Below are positions 25,417 to 33,808 of a DNA stretch of 51,909 nucleotides, piece by piece. The stretch is from Metasolibacillus meyeri. GTDB lineage: Bacteria; Bacillota; Bacilli; Bacillales_A; Planococcaceae. How positions within the stretch are numbered: position 1 is the stretch's first letter; every line of letters starts with the position of its first letter. Below the pieces are notes generated by a model, which saw only the letters and a list, made by a program, of their open reading frames with translations, was not told the origin of the DNA and ran no database searches. The stretch is from assembly GCF_003049505.1 (NCBI RefSeq), contig NZ_PYWN01000075.1:1-51909 (forward strand). The letters run 5' to 3'. The position numbers and the translations under genes are program-made.

Positions 25417-27558
25417 TTACTTCGCAAAATTCACCGTACTCAATTTCTCAAAAGTATTTAAGTCATAGCTCATAATGCTGTTTTGAGAGATTGCGTAAAG
25501 TGCATCATCGATATAAATCAGGCGACGCACCATCTTATCCCACTCCTCATACATTTGACTCGATTGTGCTGGTTCAATTAAATTAGCTTTTAGCTTAATA
25601 CCTTTTGTTGTCACTTCATATACTTGTGAGCCTGTTCCTTTATAAAGCATTTCATTTGCATTCTTTTCCTCATATAACGTCACCGGGAAACCATAGTAGC
25701 CTTTCTCAATATGGCGCAACAGTGCTTTATGATCGTATTGCACATCCGAATATGTGCCACGCCCACCGATAATAACCGCTGCTTTTTCTTTCGGATTTGC
25801 TAGGTCACTTACATCAAATAAAGCGAGCTTCATGCCTTTTGTTACAACAAATGGCTCTTTCGAATATTCGTTCATGCGAACTTCTGTATCGTAGCCGATA
25901 CCGATTAAATGCTTATCATCAAGCGGATGTAAATAGTTGCTGAAGCCCGGAATTTTTAGCTCTCCTAACACTTTGGGTTTCGTTGGATTTGCCACATCGA
26001 TCACAAATAGCGGGTCCACTTCTTTAAATGTTACTAGATATGCTTTATCGCCCATAAAGCGTGCAGAGAAAATACGCTCGCCTCGCGCTAAATCCGTTAC
26101 TTCACCTACTTGCTTTAAGTTACTATCTAAAATGAACAAATGGTTTTTTGAATCAGCATTGCGCCCCCATGCAAAGCCTTCTGTTGTGGCAATGCGGAAA
26201 TGGCCTTCATATTCATCCATCGAGAATTGATTTAATGGCGTTCCTTTTACTTCTGCCTGCGCAGCTAATTTAATAGCTGTTTTATCGATCGTAAACTTAT
26301 AAATTTGCGTATTTGATGTCATTGGCATAATCATCATATCAACCGCCATACGATTCGTCACCGTTGTTGCTGGGCCTATCAAATTATTATATTTAGGGGC
26401 TGTCACGTAAATTGCCTTTTGTGACATATATAGCTGCGAGCCACTACCTAAATAACTTTCGGTTTTCACTTCATTTTTAGCTAAATTCTTCAAATCAATC
26501 GCCGATAAGGTTGTATAATTCGGCTCTGTATTGCCAGGGAAGATAGAAATCTTTTCAATTGGCATCGGCTGTGATGTACTTTGAACATTACTATCATACA
26601 TGTATGGGCGTAATTCTACATCCACCCCTTCACGTAACAGCCAGTAATGAGGCGCAGAATTTGTTACCATGTATAAAAAGTCTCCCTGCTTACGTATACC
26701 CGCCGTGTGTCCTTCCTGCCCAATTTCGCGTACTAGTTTTGGATTTTTTGCGTCTTTCACATCAAAAAATGCAAATTTTGATAACGTAATCGTCTGCATA
26801 TAATCTTTTCCGGCTAGAGGGCGTTCCTCATAGCTACTATAAGCAACGATTAGTAATGAATCGTGCAAAATTAAATTTGATAAATATTGTTGCTCCTTAA
26901 ATGCTTTTTTTGCAACAATCTCCATTTTTTTAGGGTTTTTTGCATCTGTAATGACAAGCTCATTTTCAATAATGGCATAAATATAGCGCCCATCTGTCAC
27001 AACAATATCGCCTTCCTCAATACCATCTACTTGATTATTCGTTGTAGAATGATCTGAAGATTTACTGTTGGATGCTTCACTTCCTACAGAAGCATCAGAC
27101 ATCTCCTCTTTCGCTCCGCTACGAGTGAAATGTTGATTGTTTAATACCGTTTCAAAGTACGTAACTAAATCCTTTGTTGATTTTATTTGCTTCACTTCTT
27201 TCACAACATCAAACTTAATAGCATTTTTCTTATTGTTTAATGACAATTTCTTATACGCTCCTTTTTCAACATGTAGCGTGTATTTTCCTTGGCTTAAACC
27301 CGAAACGATAATTGCATCAGCTGTTTCGTTTAATGTTAGGCGTGCATCCACTTTCTTTCCACTAGCATCTGTCACATACACCTTGCCATTCGTTAAACTA
27401 GCGGCTTCAATATTTCCTGAAAGTTCAGCGTAAAATGGCTGCCCTTCCAATACAGATGTAGCTGTACTCGCCATTGTTTTATTTCCGAACAACGTAGTTG
27501 CTGCGATAAGCATCATACATGCAGCAAAAATAGCGACTATTGCTCGCTTTTTCATCAT
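25417..27558 (-). CDS. Secreted beta-propeller domain protein
   Basis: A 713-residue exported protein. A signal peptide spans about residues 1-31 (MMKKRAIVAIFAACMM, then a hydrophobic core ending near MAST). A small SbsA/Ig-like domain (about 35-120: YAELSGNIEAASLTNGKVYV) precedes a low-complexity Ser/Asn linker with DQ/DD-like VDGIEEGDIVVTDGRYIYA, which opens the propeller. Repeated blade motifs (KNPKKMEIV, KNPKLVREIG, ANPTKPKVLGEL, ANPKEKAAVI) mark at least six blades to the C-terminus. It belongs to the beta_propel family of secreted bacterial proteins with unknown function. The ATG at 27558 lies 11 bases after AAAGGAG; the GTG at 27570 overlaps that site. Probably a surface or extracellular binding protein. 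Confidence 0.85.
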   Translation of the reverse strand: MMKKRAIVAIFAACMMLIAATTLFGNKTMASTATSVLEGQPFYAELSGNIEAASLTNGKVYVTDASGKKVDARLTLNETADAIIVSGLSQGKYTLHVEKGAYKKLSLNNKKNAIKFDVVKEVKQIKSTKDLVTYFETVLNNQHFTRSGAKEEMSDASVGSEASNSKSSDHSTTNNQVDGIEEGDIVVTDGRYIYAIIENELVITDAKNPKKMEIVAKKAFKEQQYLSNLILHDSLLIVAYSSYEERPLAGKDYMQTITLSKFAFFDVKDAKNPKLVREIGQEGHTAGIRKQGDFLYMVTNSAPHYWLLREGVDVELRPYMYDSNVQSTSQPMPIEKISIFPGNTEPNYTTLSAIDLKNLAKNEVKTESYLGSGSQLYMSQKAIYVTAPKYNNLIGPATTVTNRMAVDMMIMPMTSNTQIYKFTIDKTAIKLAAQAEVKGTPLNQFSMDEYEGHFRIATTEGFAWGRNADSKNHLFILDSNLKQVGEVTDLARGERIFSARFMGDKAYLVTFKEVDPLFVIDVANPTKPKVLGELKIPGFSNYLHPLDDKHLIGIGYDTEVRMNEYSKEPFVVTKGMKLALFDVSDLANPKEKAAVIIGGRGTYSDVQYDHKALLRHIEKGYYGFPVTLYEEKNANEMLYKGTGSQVYEVTTKGIKLKANLIEPAQSSQMYEEWDKMVRRLIYIDDALYAISQNSIMSYDLNTFEKLSTVNFAK

Positions 27559-27659
27559 GTTTTTCTCCACTCCTTTTTATGGTTATATTTCCATGTCATT
27601 AAATAAGACGAGTCACGATAAGTTTCGTTACAACTTTATTAGAAAAGTCTGAAAAAAAT

Positions 27660-27712
27660 ATATGGCTGTAGTAGAAATGAGGTATCACGCCTCCTTCCCC
27701 CTACAGCCATAT
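27660..27712 (-). terminator. Hairpin upstream of the beta-propeller gene, terminator of the lysine operon
   Basis: ATATGGCTGTAG (27660-27671) and CTACAGCCATAT (27701-27712) form a perfect 12-base stem; on the minus strand it follows the dehydrogenase stop and ends in TTTTTTTC. Confidence 0.8.
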
Positions 27713-27718
27713 TTCATC

Positions 27719-28891
27719 TTACCATTTTACAATCAATGTAGAACGATGTGAAGTTTCTTTAATATCTACACCGCGCTTTGCCATTTCCTCAATGTATACC
27801 CCACCTGGCACAATTGATTCTGGTGCGAAAACACCATGCTCTGAAATTAAACCACTGCCTATCATTTGAGCAACAACAGATGCTGTGTTAGCCGTTGCAC
27901 GTGCCATCGCTGTTACACCTGTTTCTAAGTCCTTTTTCACGATCATTTCATACTCATATGTTACTTGCTCTTCTGATTTTTCACCAGCTACAATCGCACG
28001 TAACAATACGGCATCTACTTTCTTTCCAAGCTCTAGCTTTTTCTTTAAAGCCTCACGTACAACTTCACGCACACTTACTTCGTGACCGCCTGCCTCTACA
28101 ACATTATCTTTGCTTAAGAAGTCTAAATCTGCTAATAGCTTAAATTTCTCAACATGCCCTTTATAACGAATAGTTTTGTACTCTAACGTTTTTACATCTG
28201 GGAATGTTTGATACAATGTTGAAATCCCACCTGATGTATAAAACGCCTCTAATACACCAAATTCATCGAAATAAATTGGCTCTACGCCTGTTAATGACTC
28301 TACTTCTGTTAATTTACTATCTTGAATCATTTTTGACGGCTCAGTATAGTGGTCAAACACACCGTCCAAAGAGAATACATGTGTATAATGCAACGGCGGT
28401 TTTGGCTCTGTAGGAATCCCACCTACATATAGTTTAATAGATTCTACCTTATCAAGCTTTGTCGCCCCATACCCTGCTAAAATATTAACCATCCCCGGTG
28501 CAACGCCTAAATCTGGTATGATTGTTACGCCCGCTGCCTTTGCTTCATCTGCCATTGCCAATACATGCTCTGTCACACCACCTATATGTCCACCTAGGTC
28601 AACTGCATGAACACCTGTCGCAATAGCCGCCTTTGCTACTGCTTCATTGAATTCATAAAATAATGCGTTGATGGCAACATTTCCTTTTGACATAACATTT
28701 TGCAATGATTCTTCTGATGTGGCATCGAGTTCAATCACTTCTACTTTATTTGTATTTAATGTAGCGACAAATTCCTCCGCCGCACTTATTACTAAGTCTG
28801 CTAAGTATACTTTTTCAACTGATTCACTTGCTACTAAATCTCGTGCTACTTCTTTTCCCATTAAGCCTGCACCTAGAACTACTATTTTCAT
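27719..28891 (-). CDS. Lysine 6-dehydrogenase / saccharopine dehydrogenase-family protein
   Basis: A 390-residue NAD(P)-dependent dehydrogenase. A Rossmann fold opens the protein (KIVVLGAGLMGKEVARDL, about 1-18). The central segment has HAVDLGGHIGG and IIPDLGVAPGMVNILAGYGA (about 120-150), followed by the alpha/beta catalytic domain typical of the saccharopine dehydrogenase superfamily. The layout matches lysine 6-dehydrogenase of Geobacillus, which deaminates the lysine epsilon-amino group to give allysine/piperideine-6-carboxylate. The adjacent semialdehyde dehydrogenase supports this. The start ATG at 28891 is 9 bases from GGGG; TTG at 28900 is too close. A plain saccharopine dehydrogenase role is less likely without an alpha-aminoadipate pathway neighbour. 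Confidence 0.8.
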   Translation of the reverse strand: MKIVVLGAGLMGKEVARDLVASESVEKVYLADLVISAAEEFVATLNTNKVEVIELDATSEESLQNVMSKGNVAINALFYEFNEAVAKAAIATGVHAVDLGGHIGGVTEHVLAMADEAKAAGVTIIPDLGVAPGMVNILAGYGATKLDKVESIKLYVGGIPTEPKPPLHYTHVFSLDGVFDHYTEPSKMIQDSKLTEVESLTGVEPIYFDEFGVLEAFYTSGGISTLYQTFPDVKTLEYKTIRYKGHVEKFKLLADLDFLSKDNVVEAGGHEVSVREVVREALKKKLELGKKVDAVLLRAIVAGEKSEEQVTYEYEMIVKKDLETGVTAMARATANTASVVAQMIGSGLISEHGVFAPESIVPGGVYIEEMAKRGVDIKETSHRSTLIVKW

Positions 28892-28995
28892 GTAATCCAA
28901 CCCCTTTTATTTAGTATGTCATGATAAGTAAATCAAAATCACTTCTCGCAAAAACTGTATATTCCATTGCAACTCAATACTTTCCGCTGAATATA

Positions 28996-30468
28996 CTAAG
29001 TATCTATCTGTGCCCTTTGCAATGTGCCACTGTAATCTACATAAACACTTTTCCACTCTGTGTAGACGTCGAGTGCGGCTTGACCTGAATCACGATGACC
29101 ATTACCAGTGCCTTTTGTTCCACCAAATGGTAGATGGATTTCAGCTCCCGTTGTTCCTGCATTTACATAAACAATGCCTGTATCTAAAAGCTGCTGTGCT
29201 TTAAATATCGTATTCACATTACGCGAGAAAATAGAACTCGATAAGCCGAATCGTACACCATTATTTACTTCAATCGCCTGCTCTAAGCTATCAATCTCAA
29301 TAATACTCACGACAGGACCGAAAATTTCCTCCTGTGCAATAATCATATTTGGTTGAACATTTGTGAAAACAGTCGGTTCAAAATAAAAACCTTTATCATA
29401 CGGTTCACCTGTTAAAATGCGGCCACCCGTTAATAACGTTGCTCCTTCTTGTTTGCCAAGCTGGACATAATGATTAATTTTTTCAAGCGCTTGACGATTA
29501 ATCACAGGACCCACCTTTACTTTTGGATCAAGCCCATCACCAATTGTAATCGCTCGCATTTCTTTAAGTAGCTTTTCTTCTAGCTCTTCTTTCACATCGC
29601 GATGTACAATGATACGGCTACATGCTGTACAGCGCTGCCCCGCTGTTCCAAAGGCACTCCAAACGATGCCTTGTACAGCTAAATCAACATCTGCGTCATC
29701 CATGACGATGACTGCATTTTTACCGCCCATTTCTAGCGATATTTTCTTTAAGTGCTTACCACCAAGCTCCGCTACCTTACTACCAGTAGCCGTTGAACCA
29801 GTAAAGGAAATGACGCGCACATCAGGATGCTCAATCATCGCTGTACCAATCGTTGGCCCCGTACCGAATACAACATTTGCTACACCTTTGGGCAAGCCGA
29901 CTTCCTCAAAAATTTTCGCCAGCTCATATGCCATCATTGGCGTTTCATTAGAAGGCTTCCAAACGAATGTATTCCCTGCTACAAGTGCAGGAAACGACTT
30001 CCATGTTGCAATAGCAATTGGGAAATTCCACGGTGTAATTAATCCAACGACGCCGATGGGAGCACGCACGCTCATCGCAAATTTATTTGCCAGCTCTGAC
30101 GGTGCTGTTTCACCAAATAATCTGCGACCTTCGCCAGCCATGTACAGTGCCATATCGATGCCTTCTTGTACCTCTCCACGTGCCTCTTCGATTACTTTCC
30201 CCATTTCTTTCGTCAAAACTTGAGCTAAATATTCCTTTTTCTCTTTCAATTTAAAACCAATTTCATATAAATAATCTGCACGTTTTGGGGCGGGGATTAA
30301 CGCCCAACTTTTCTGTGCTTCTTTTGCAGCTTGAACAGCCACATCAATCTCCGTTTTTGTTGAGAGTGGCACTGTACCTAGTTGCTCACCTGTTGCTGGA
30401 TTCATAATTGGTATCGTTTGCAATTCGCTCTCAACCCATTCCCCAGCTATATAGTTTTTCAGCTCCAT
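28996..30468 (-). CDS. Aldehyde dehydrogenase, probable 2-aminoadipate semialdehyde dehydrogenase
   Basis: A 490-residue NAD(P)-dependent aldehyde dehydrogenase with a complete active site: Asn148 in TPWNFP, Lys171 in WKPSNET, FTGSTATG (about 222-229), Glu246 in LEMGGKN and the nucleophile Cys280 in GQRCTACSRI. AAAGGAG precedes the ATG. It is 104 bases upstream of the lysine 6-dehydrogenase gene on the same strand, so the pair probably converts lysine to 2-aminoadipate. Related enzymes oxidise 2-oxoglutarate semialdehyde or betaine aldehyde, and sequence alone does not exclude these; the neighbour decides the call. Confidence 0.85.
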   Translation of the reverse strand: MELKNYIAGEWVESELQTIPIMNPATGEQLGTVPLSTKTEIDVAVQAAKEAQKSWALIPAPKRADYLYEIGFKLKEKKEYLAQVLTKEMGKVIEEARGEVQEGIDMALYMAGEGRRLFGETAPSELANKFAMSVRAPIGVVGLITPWNFPIAIATWKSFPALVAGNTFVWKPSNETPMMAYELAKIFEEVGLPKGVANVVFGTGPTIGTAMIEHPDVRVISFTGSTATGSKVAELGGKHLKKISLEMGGKNAVIVMDDADVDLAVQGIVWSAFGTAGQRCTACSRIIVHRDVKEELEEKLLKEMRAITIGDGLDPKVKVGPVINRQALEKINHYVQLGKQEGATLLTGGRILTGEPYDKGFYFEPTVFTNVQPNMIIAQEEIFGPVVSIIEIDSLEQAIEVNNGVRFGLSSSIFSRNVNTIFKAQQLLDTGIVYVNAGTTGAEIHLPFGGTKGTGNGHRDSGQAALDVYTEWKSVYVDYSGTLQRAQIDT

Positions 30469-30660
30469 TTAGTCTCTCCTTTCCGTACGCAAAAACTTTG
30501 TTTCTTGTGTTACATTACGAATTATTCGACATTAACTGCTTCAAACCCTTTTTTTCTAATTTTAAAAATAATTTTAATATTTTTGAAACTTCTTTTATTT
30601 ACAATGCGTACATACATAGTAAAATTATCGTTTGATTTCTAAAAGAGCTGAATCAAAATA

Positions 30661-30690
30661 AAGTCTCTGATGGATGTCACAGACTTTAAA
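30661..30690 (+). other. 5' leader hairpin upstream of the AIM24 gene
   Basis: AAAGTCTCTG and CACAGACTTT flank an 8-base centre (one mismatch) about 45 bases before the start codon. No T-tract follows, so it is not a standard terminator. It may be a leader structure or a protein-binding site. Confidence 0.35.
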
Positions 30691-30735
30691 CTGGATTCAG
30701 ATTTCGCAAGGAATAATCGACAGGAGGAAATAATA

Positions 30736-31533
30736 ATGAATAACCACGAAATTGATTACAAGCTTTACGGGGATGATATGCAATTTGTAGAAGTTGAGCT
30801 TGATCCATCTGAAACCGTTGTAGCGGAGGCTGGTAGCTTAATGATGATGACAGATAATATTCGTATGGAAACAATATTTGGTGATGGCTCTACAAGTACT
30901 AGTGGAGGTCTCATGAATAAATTAATGGGTGCTGGCAAGCGTTTATTAACGGGTGAAAGTTTATTTATGACGACATTTACAAATACAGGCTCTGGCAAAC
31001 GCCATGTTTACTTTGCCGCACCGTACCCTGGAAAAATTATTCCGATTGATTTAAGCGTTTGGAACGGAAAAATTATTTGTCAAAAGGACGCCTTTTTAGC
31101 TGCAGCAAAGGGTGTTTCTGTCGGTATTGAATTCCAGCGTAAAATAGCAACAGGCTTTTTCGGTGGAGAAGGTTTCATTATGCAAAAGCTCGAAGGCGAT
31201 GGTATGGCATTTATTCATGCGGGTGGAACCATTCATCGTCATAATCTACAGCCTGGTGAAACATTACGTGTCGATACAGGCTGTCTCGTTGCGATGACGA
31301 GAGATGTTGATTACAATATCGAAATGGTAAGCGGTGTAAAAACAGCATTATTCGGTGGAGAGGGACTATTTTTAGCAACGTTACGAGGACCTGGCACTGT
31401 ATGGGTGCAATCATTGCCATTTAGCCGATTAGCAAGCCGCGTATTCGCAGCAGCACCAGCTCGCAAAGGTGGCGGTGGTAAATCAAATGATGAAGGCGGT
31501 ATCGGTGGGTTATTTGATTTATTCAATAAGTAG
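30736..31533 (+). CDS. AIM24/TIGR00266-family protein
   Basis: A 265-residue soluble protein with the beta-roll fold of the AIM24 (TIGR00266) family. Diagnostic segments are [13 protein letters not shown] (about 27-39), [21 protein letters not shown] (about 84-104), [26 protein letters not shown] (about 213-238) and a glycine-rich C-terminal tail. Mitochondrial Aim24 supports inner-membrane architecture; bacterial members have no agreed function. The start at 30736 has CAGGAGG 8 bases upstream, whereas the longer reading from 30670 lies over an upstream hairpin. Single-gene unit with its own terminator. Confidence 0.88.
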   Translation: MNNHEIDYKLYGDDMQFVEVELDPSETVVAEAGSLMMMTDNIRMETIFGDGSTSTSGGLMNKLMGAGKRLLTGESLFMTTFTNTGSGKRHVYFAAPYPGKIIPIDLSVWNGKIICQKDAFLAAAKGVSVGIEFQRKIATGFFGGEGFIMQKLEGDGMAFIHAGGTIHRHNLQPGETLRVDTGCLVAMTRDVDYNIEMVSGVKTALFGGEGLFLATLRGPGTVWVQSLPFSRLASRVFAAAPARKGGGGKSNDEGGIGGLFDLFNK

Positions 31534-31540
31534 AAGCACA

Positions 31541-31580
31541 GTGGCTGTCTGGAAAATTGTCAGGCAGCCACTTGCTATTT
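31541..31580 (+). terminator. Terminator of the AIM24 gene
   Basis: AGTGGCTGTCTG pairs with CAGGCAGCCACT (one wobble) around a short AT-rich loop, followed by TTGCTATTTTT. Confidence 0.8.
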
Positions 31581-31673
31581 TTCGAAAGTTCGCAAATACT
31601 GCTATAAATTCAAATACACTCATCCTTTTCACTTACATAAATGTTAATATATACTTACAAGGGGGTTGTTTTC

Positions 31674-31853
31674 ATGAATAGTACATTTCATGCTGGCGAT
31701 ATTATTTCTACAATGCTCTTTTTACTTTTTGCATTTTTAATCATTGGTGCAATCATCATTTTCTTTAAGCGAGTAAGCGATGGAGCAAAACAACAAAAGG
31801 AAATAAGCGCGAAGCTGGACACACTTATTGAGTTATTAAAAAATAAACAGTAA
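31674..31853 (+). CDS. Small membrane protein, DUF4083-like
   Basis: A 59-residue protein with one membrane helix (about residues 12-32: TMLFLLFAFLIIGAIIIFF) followed by a basic, amphipathic cytoplasmic tail (KLDTLIELLKNKQ). The size and layout resemble DUF4083 proteins of Bacillales, whose role is unknown. The ATG at 31674 has AAGGGGG 8 bases upstream; the longer reading to 31641 includes that ribosome site and is rejected. Confidence 0.75.
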   Translation: MNSTFHAGDIISTMLFLLFAFLIIGAIIIFFKRVSDGAKQQKEISAKLDTLIELLKNKQ

Positions 31854-32405
31854 TAAAGTATAGCCCATTTCAGGCGTGTTGATTAGCCTTTATTTTACAG
31901 AGAATACCTAAGAATTCGTTGATTTCTGTTGCGGGTGAACACTTTCCGCGGGTGCGGCTTCAACTAATTTATTTCAGCTCACACTTTTTCCGCTGGAGTC
32001 GCCATCCTCCACTCACTATTTTGAAGTGGGGATCTTACAGCCTGTTAATACGGGATAAAAAGCGTTTCTCCCGAAAAACACGTCGATTAATAGAAAATAT
32101 TTACATAATCAACATGTCTGAGTCTATTTTATATGGATCTATCGTATTTTTAACTATAATTCTTCACTAAATAAGAGTAAGTTAATAGATAATTTCATAT
32201 TATACTTACTTTGTTCCAAATTCGAATTTACAAAAAGTAATTGCTAAACATAAAATTCATCTCAATCAAAAAGTGCTACCTACTTAATCAATACGAAGAA
32301 AGGTAGCACTTTTTTATATTGATTTTACAAAGAAAGCATTAGGCTCTTATGGACAAACATGAAAGGCTAACTCATAAGTAATTTCTAATTATTATGCTAT
32401 CTCTC
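31854..32405. other. Gene-free region with repeat relic and terminator
   Basis: A 552-base stretch with no supported gene. It contains an interspersed-repeat relic (31929-32016, listed separately) and a perfect 14-base hairpin, AAAAAGTGCTACCT (32268-32281) with AGGTAGCACTTTTT (32301-32314). The hairpin ends in T-tracts on either strand. It faces the minus-strand gene at 32406-32669 at some distance. The 83-codon plus-strand frame at 31919-32170 runs across the repeat and lacks a ribosome site. Confidence 0.5.
31929..32016. repeat. Degenerate Bacillales interspersed intergenic repeat
   Basis: The stretch has GCGGGTGAACACTTTCCGCG (31930-31949), then GGTGCGGCTTCAAC, and an opposing CGCTGGAGTCGCC...CTCCACTC at the other end. 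This is the layout I remember for a repeat family common between genes in Bacillus and Lysinibacillus (CTTTCCGCGGGC... GCAGGAGTCGC). The arms CCGCGGGTGCGGCTTC and CGCTGGAGTCGCC are only partly complementary, consistent with decay. Confidence 0.55.
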
Positions 32406-32669
32406 TTAGCTGACTACGCTAAAAATGCTCATTAACAATTGTATTGAAGTGTAAATAATAAGAATGATTCCAGTATATTTGAGCCTATTATATTTTTTAA
32501 CATTGGTGAATTTATAGTCTATTCGGGCGCAATACAACCCGATAGAGCCGAAAAAATAACCGAGATAAATAAATATTGGGCTTTTATCTTTAGCTATGAA
32601 ACAAATGACCATCATCAATAAAAAGCCATAGTGTATTTTTTGACTATCTTTATTTCTTGTTTTTTGCAT
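32406..32669 (-). CDS. Small hypothetical membrane protein
   Basis: An 87-residue protein with a charged N-terminus (QKTRNKDSQK) and three predicted membrane helices (about 12-27, 32-46 and 62-83). I do not recognise a family. The ATG at 32669 is preceded by GGAAGTGG at about 5 bases, and a longer reading to 32789 has no ribosome site and would add an unlikely leader. It stands alone between a repeat-bearing gap and uppP. Local codon use is AT-richer than its neighbours. Confidence 0.55.
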   Translation of the reverse strand: MQKTRNKDSQKIHYGFLLMMVICFIAKDKSPIFIYLGYFFGSIGLYCARIDYKFTNVKKYNRLKYTGIILIIYTSIQLLMSIFSVVS

Positions 32670-32883
32670 TTTACCACTTCCTTCAAATATATTATATAGG
32701 CTATCATAAAATAAGGAAATAACATTAATTTTTGGTTTATCATCGTAATATAGGATTGACATATTGTTGTGAAAGAAAACCGAAAACACCGTTAATTTCT
32801 AAAAAAGACAAGTAAGTAAGCAGACCGCTCTTTTACAAAATTCAGCTCCATGTTATTGCAAATGATTTTTTAGGCATAAGAAA

Positions 32884-32939
32884 GCTCCCCATTTCGATAA
32901 ACAGATTTTATTTTTCAATCTGTCTACCTAATAGGGAGC
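32884..32939 (-). terminator. Nested hairpin terminator of uppP
   Basis: Two concentric inverted repeats: GCTCCCCATT (32884-32893) with AATAGGGAGC (32930-32939), enclosing ACAGATT (32901-32907) with AATCTGT (32917-32923). On the minus strand the structure is followed by TTTCTTAT. Confidence 0.65.
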
Positions 32940-32958
32940 ATATTATGTCTTTTATTGC

Positions 32959-33786
32959 TTAGAAATATAGCACAACTAATAACACTGCCGCTAGCACGAT
33001 ACGGTAAATGGCAAACGGTGTTAGCTTAATACGTGAAATTAATTTCAAGAAGAATTTAATTGATAGTAATGCAAAGACAAAGGCACTAATAAAGCCGACC
33101 ACATAAAACGTAAAATGATCTGGATTAATATCCTCCCAATGTTTAATTAACGATAGGCCACTTGCCCCTGCCATAATCGGCACAGCCATAATAAATGTGA
33201 AGTCTGCTGCTGTCTTATGGTCTAAGCCTAACAAAACCCCACCTGAAATCGTTGCGCCCGAGCGCGAGAAGCCTGGCCATAAGGATAAACATTGCACAAG
33301 CCCAATTTTCAATGCTTTGCCATATGAAATTTGGTCTAATGATGTAATCGCTGGCTTCTTTGGTCCAAATTTATCAGCAATAATCATTAAAATTGCCCCA
33401 ATAATTAACCCAATGATTACAGTATGAATAGAAAATAAATGCTCATCAATCATATCTTCAAATAGTACACCAAAAATACCTGCTGGAATAATACCAGCAA
33501 TTACATGCCCTAAATGAAAACGTTGCTTTGACGTTTGCCCTTGAATTTTATATAAACCTACTAAGCTCAACATGCGCTTCCACATAACGACAACAACGGC
33601 TAAAATCGATCCAAGCTGAATGACAATTTTAAATGTGTTTGCAGAGCTAGAGCCTAAAAATTCCTTTGTTTTCAGCCACATATCATCAACAATGATCATA
33701 TGACCTGTTGATGATACAGGTGCGAACTCGGTCATTCCTTCTACAAAGCCTAAAATCAAGGCTTTTAATAACTCAATCAAGTCCAC
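32959..33786 (-). CDS. uppP: Undecaprenyl-diphosphatase UppP (BacA)
   Basis: A 275-residue membrane enzyme that dephosphorylates undecaprenyl diphosphate, recycling the lipid carrier of peptidoglycan and teichoic acid synthesis. It confers bacitracin resistance when abundant. The two active-site motifs are present: EGMTEFAPVSSTGHM (about residues 15-29), with the glutamates and the catalytic histidine, and PGFSRSGATISGG (about 167-179). Eight hydrophobic helices are visible. GTG is the start codon, with GGAGGAG 7 bases upstream. It lies 22 bases after the metallophosphoesterase gene, so the two are probably co-transcribed. Confidence 0.95.
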   Translation of the reverse strand: MDLIELLKALILGFVEGMTEFAPVSSTGHMIIVDDMWLKTKEFLGSSSANTFKIVIQLGSILAVVVVMWKRMLSLVGLYKIQGQTSKQRFHLGHVIAGIIPAGIFGVLFEDMIDEHLFSIHTVIIGLIIGAILMIIADKFGPKKPAITSLDQISYGKALKIGLVQCLSLWPGFSRSGATISGGVLLGLDHKTAADFTFIMAVPIMAGASGLSLIKHWEDINPDHFTFYVVGFISAFVFALLSIKFFLKLISRIKLTPFAIYRIVLAAVLLVVLYF

Positions 33787-33808
33787 TTCGTAACTCCTCC
33801 AATTTCAA

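Noticed and set aside
29609-30223. 204-codon plus-strand frame opposite the aldehyde dehydrogenase gene
   Set aside because: It mirrors the sense codons of a well-identified enzyme, lacks a ribosome site and reads as low-complexity Ser/Pro/Thr sequence.
31919-32170. 83-codon plus-strand frame
   Set aside because: It runs across the interspersed repeat relic, has no ribosome site and no protein-like composition.
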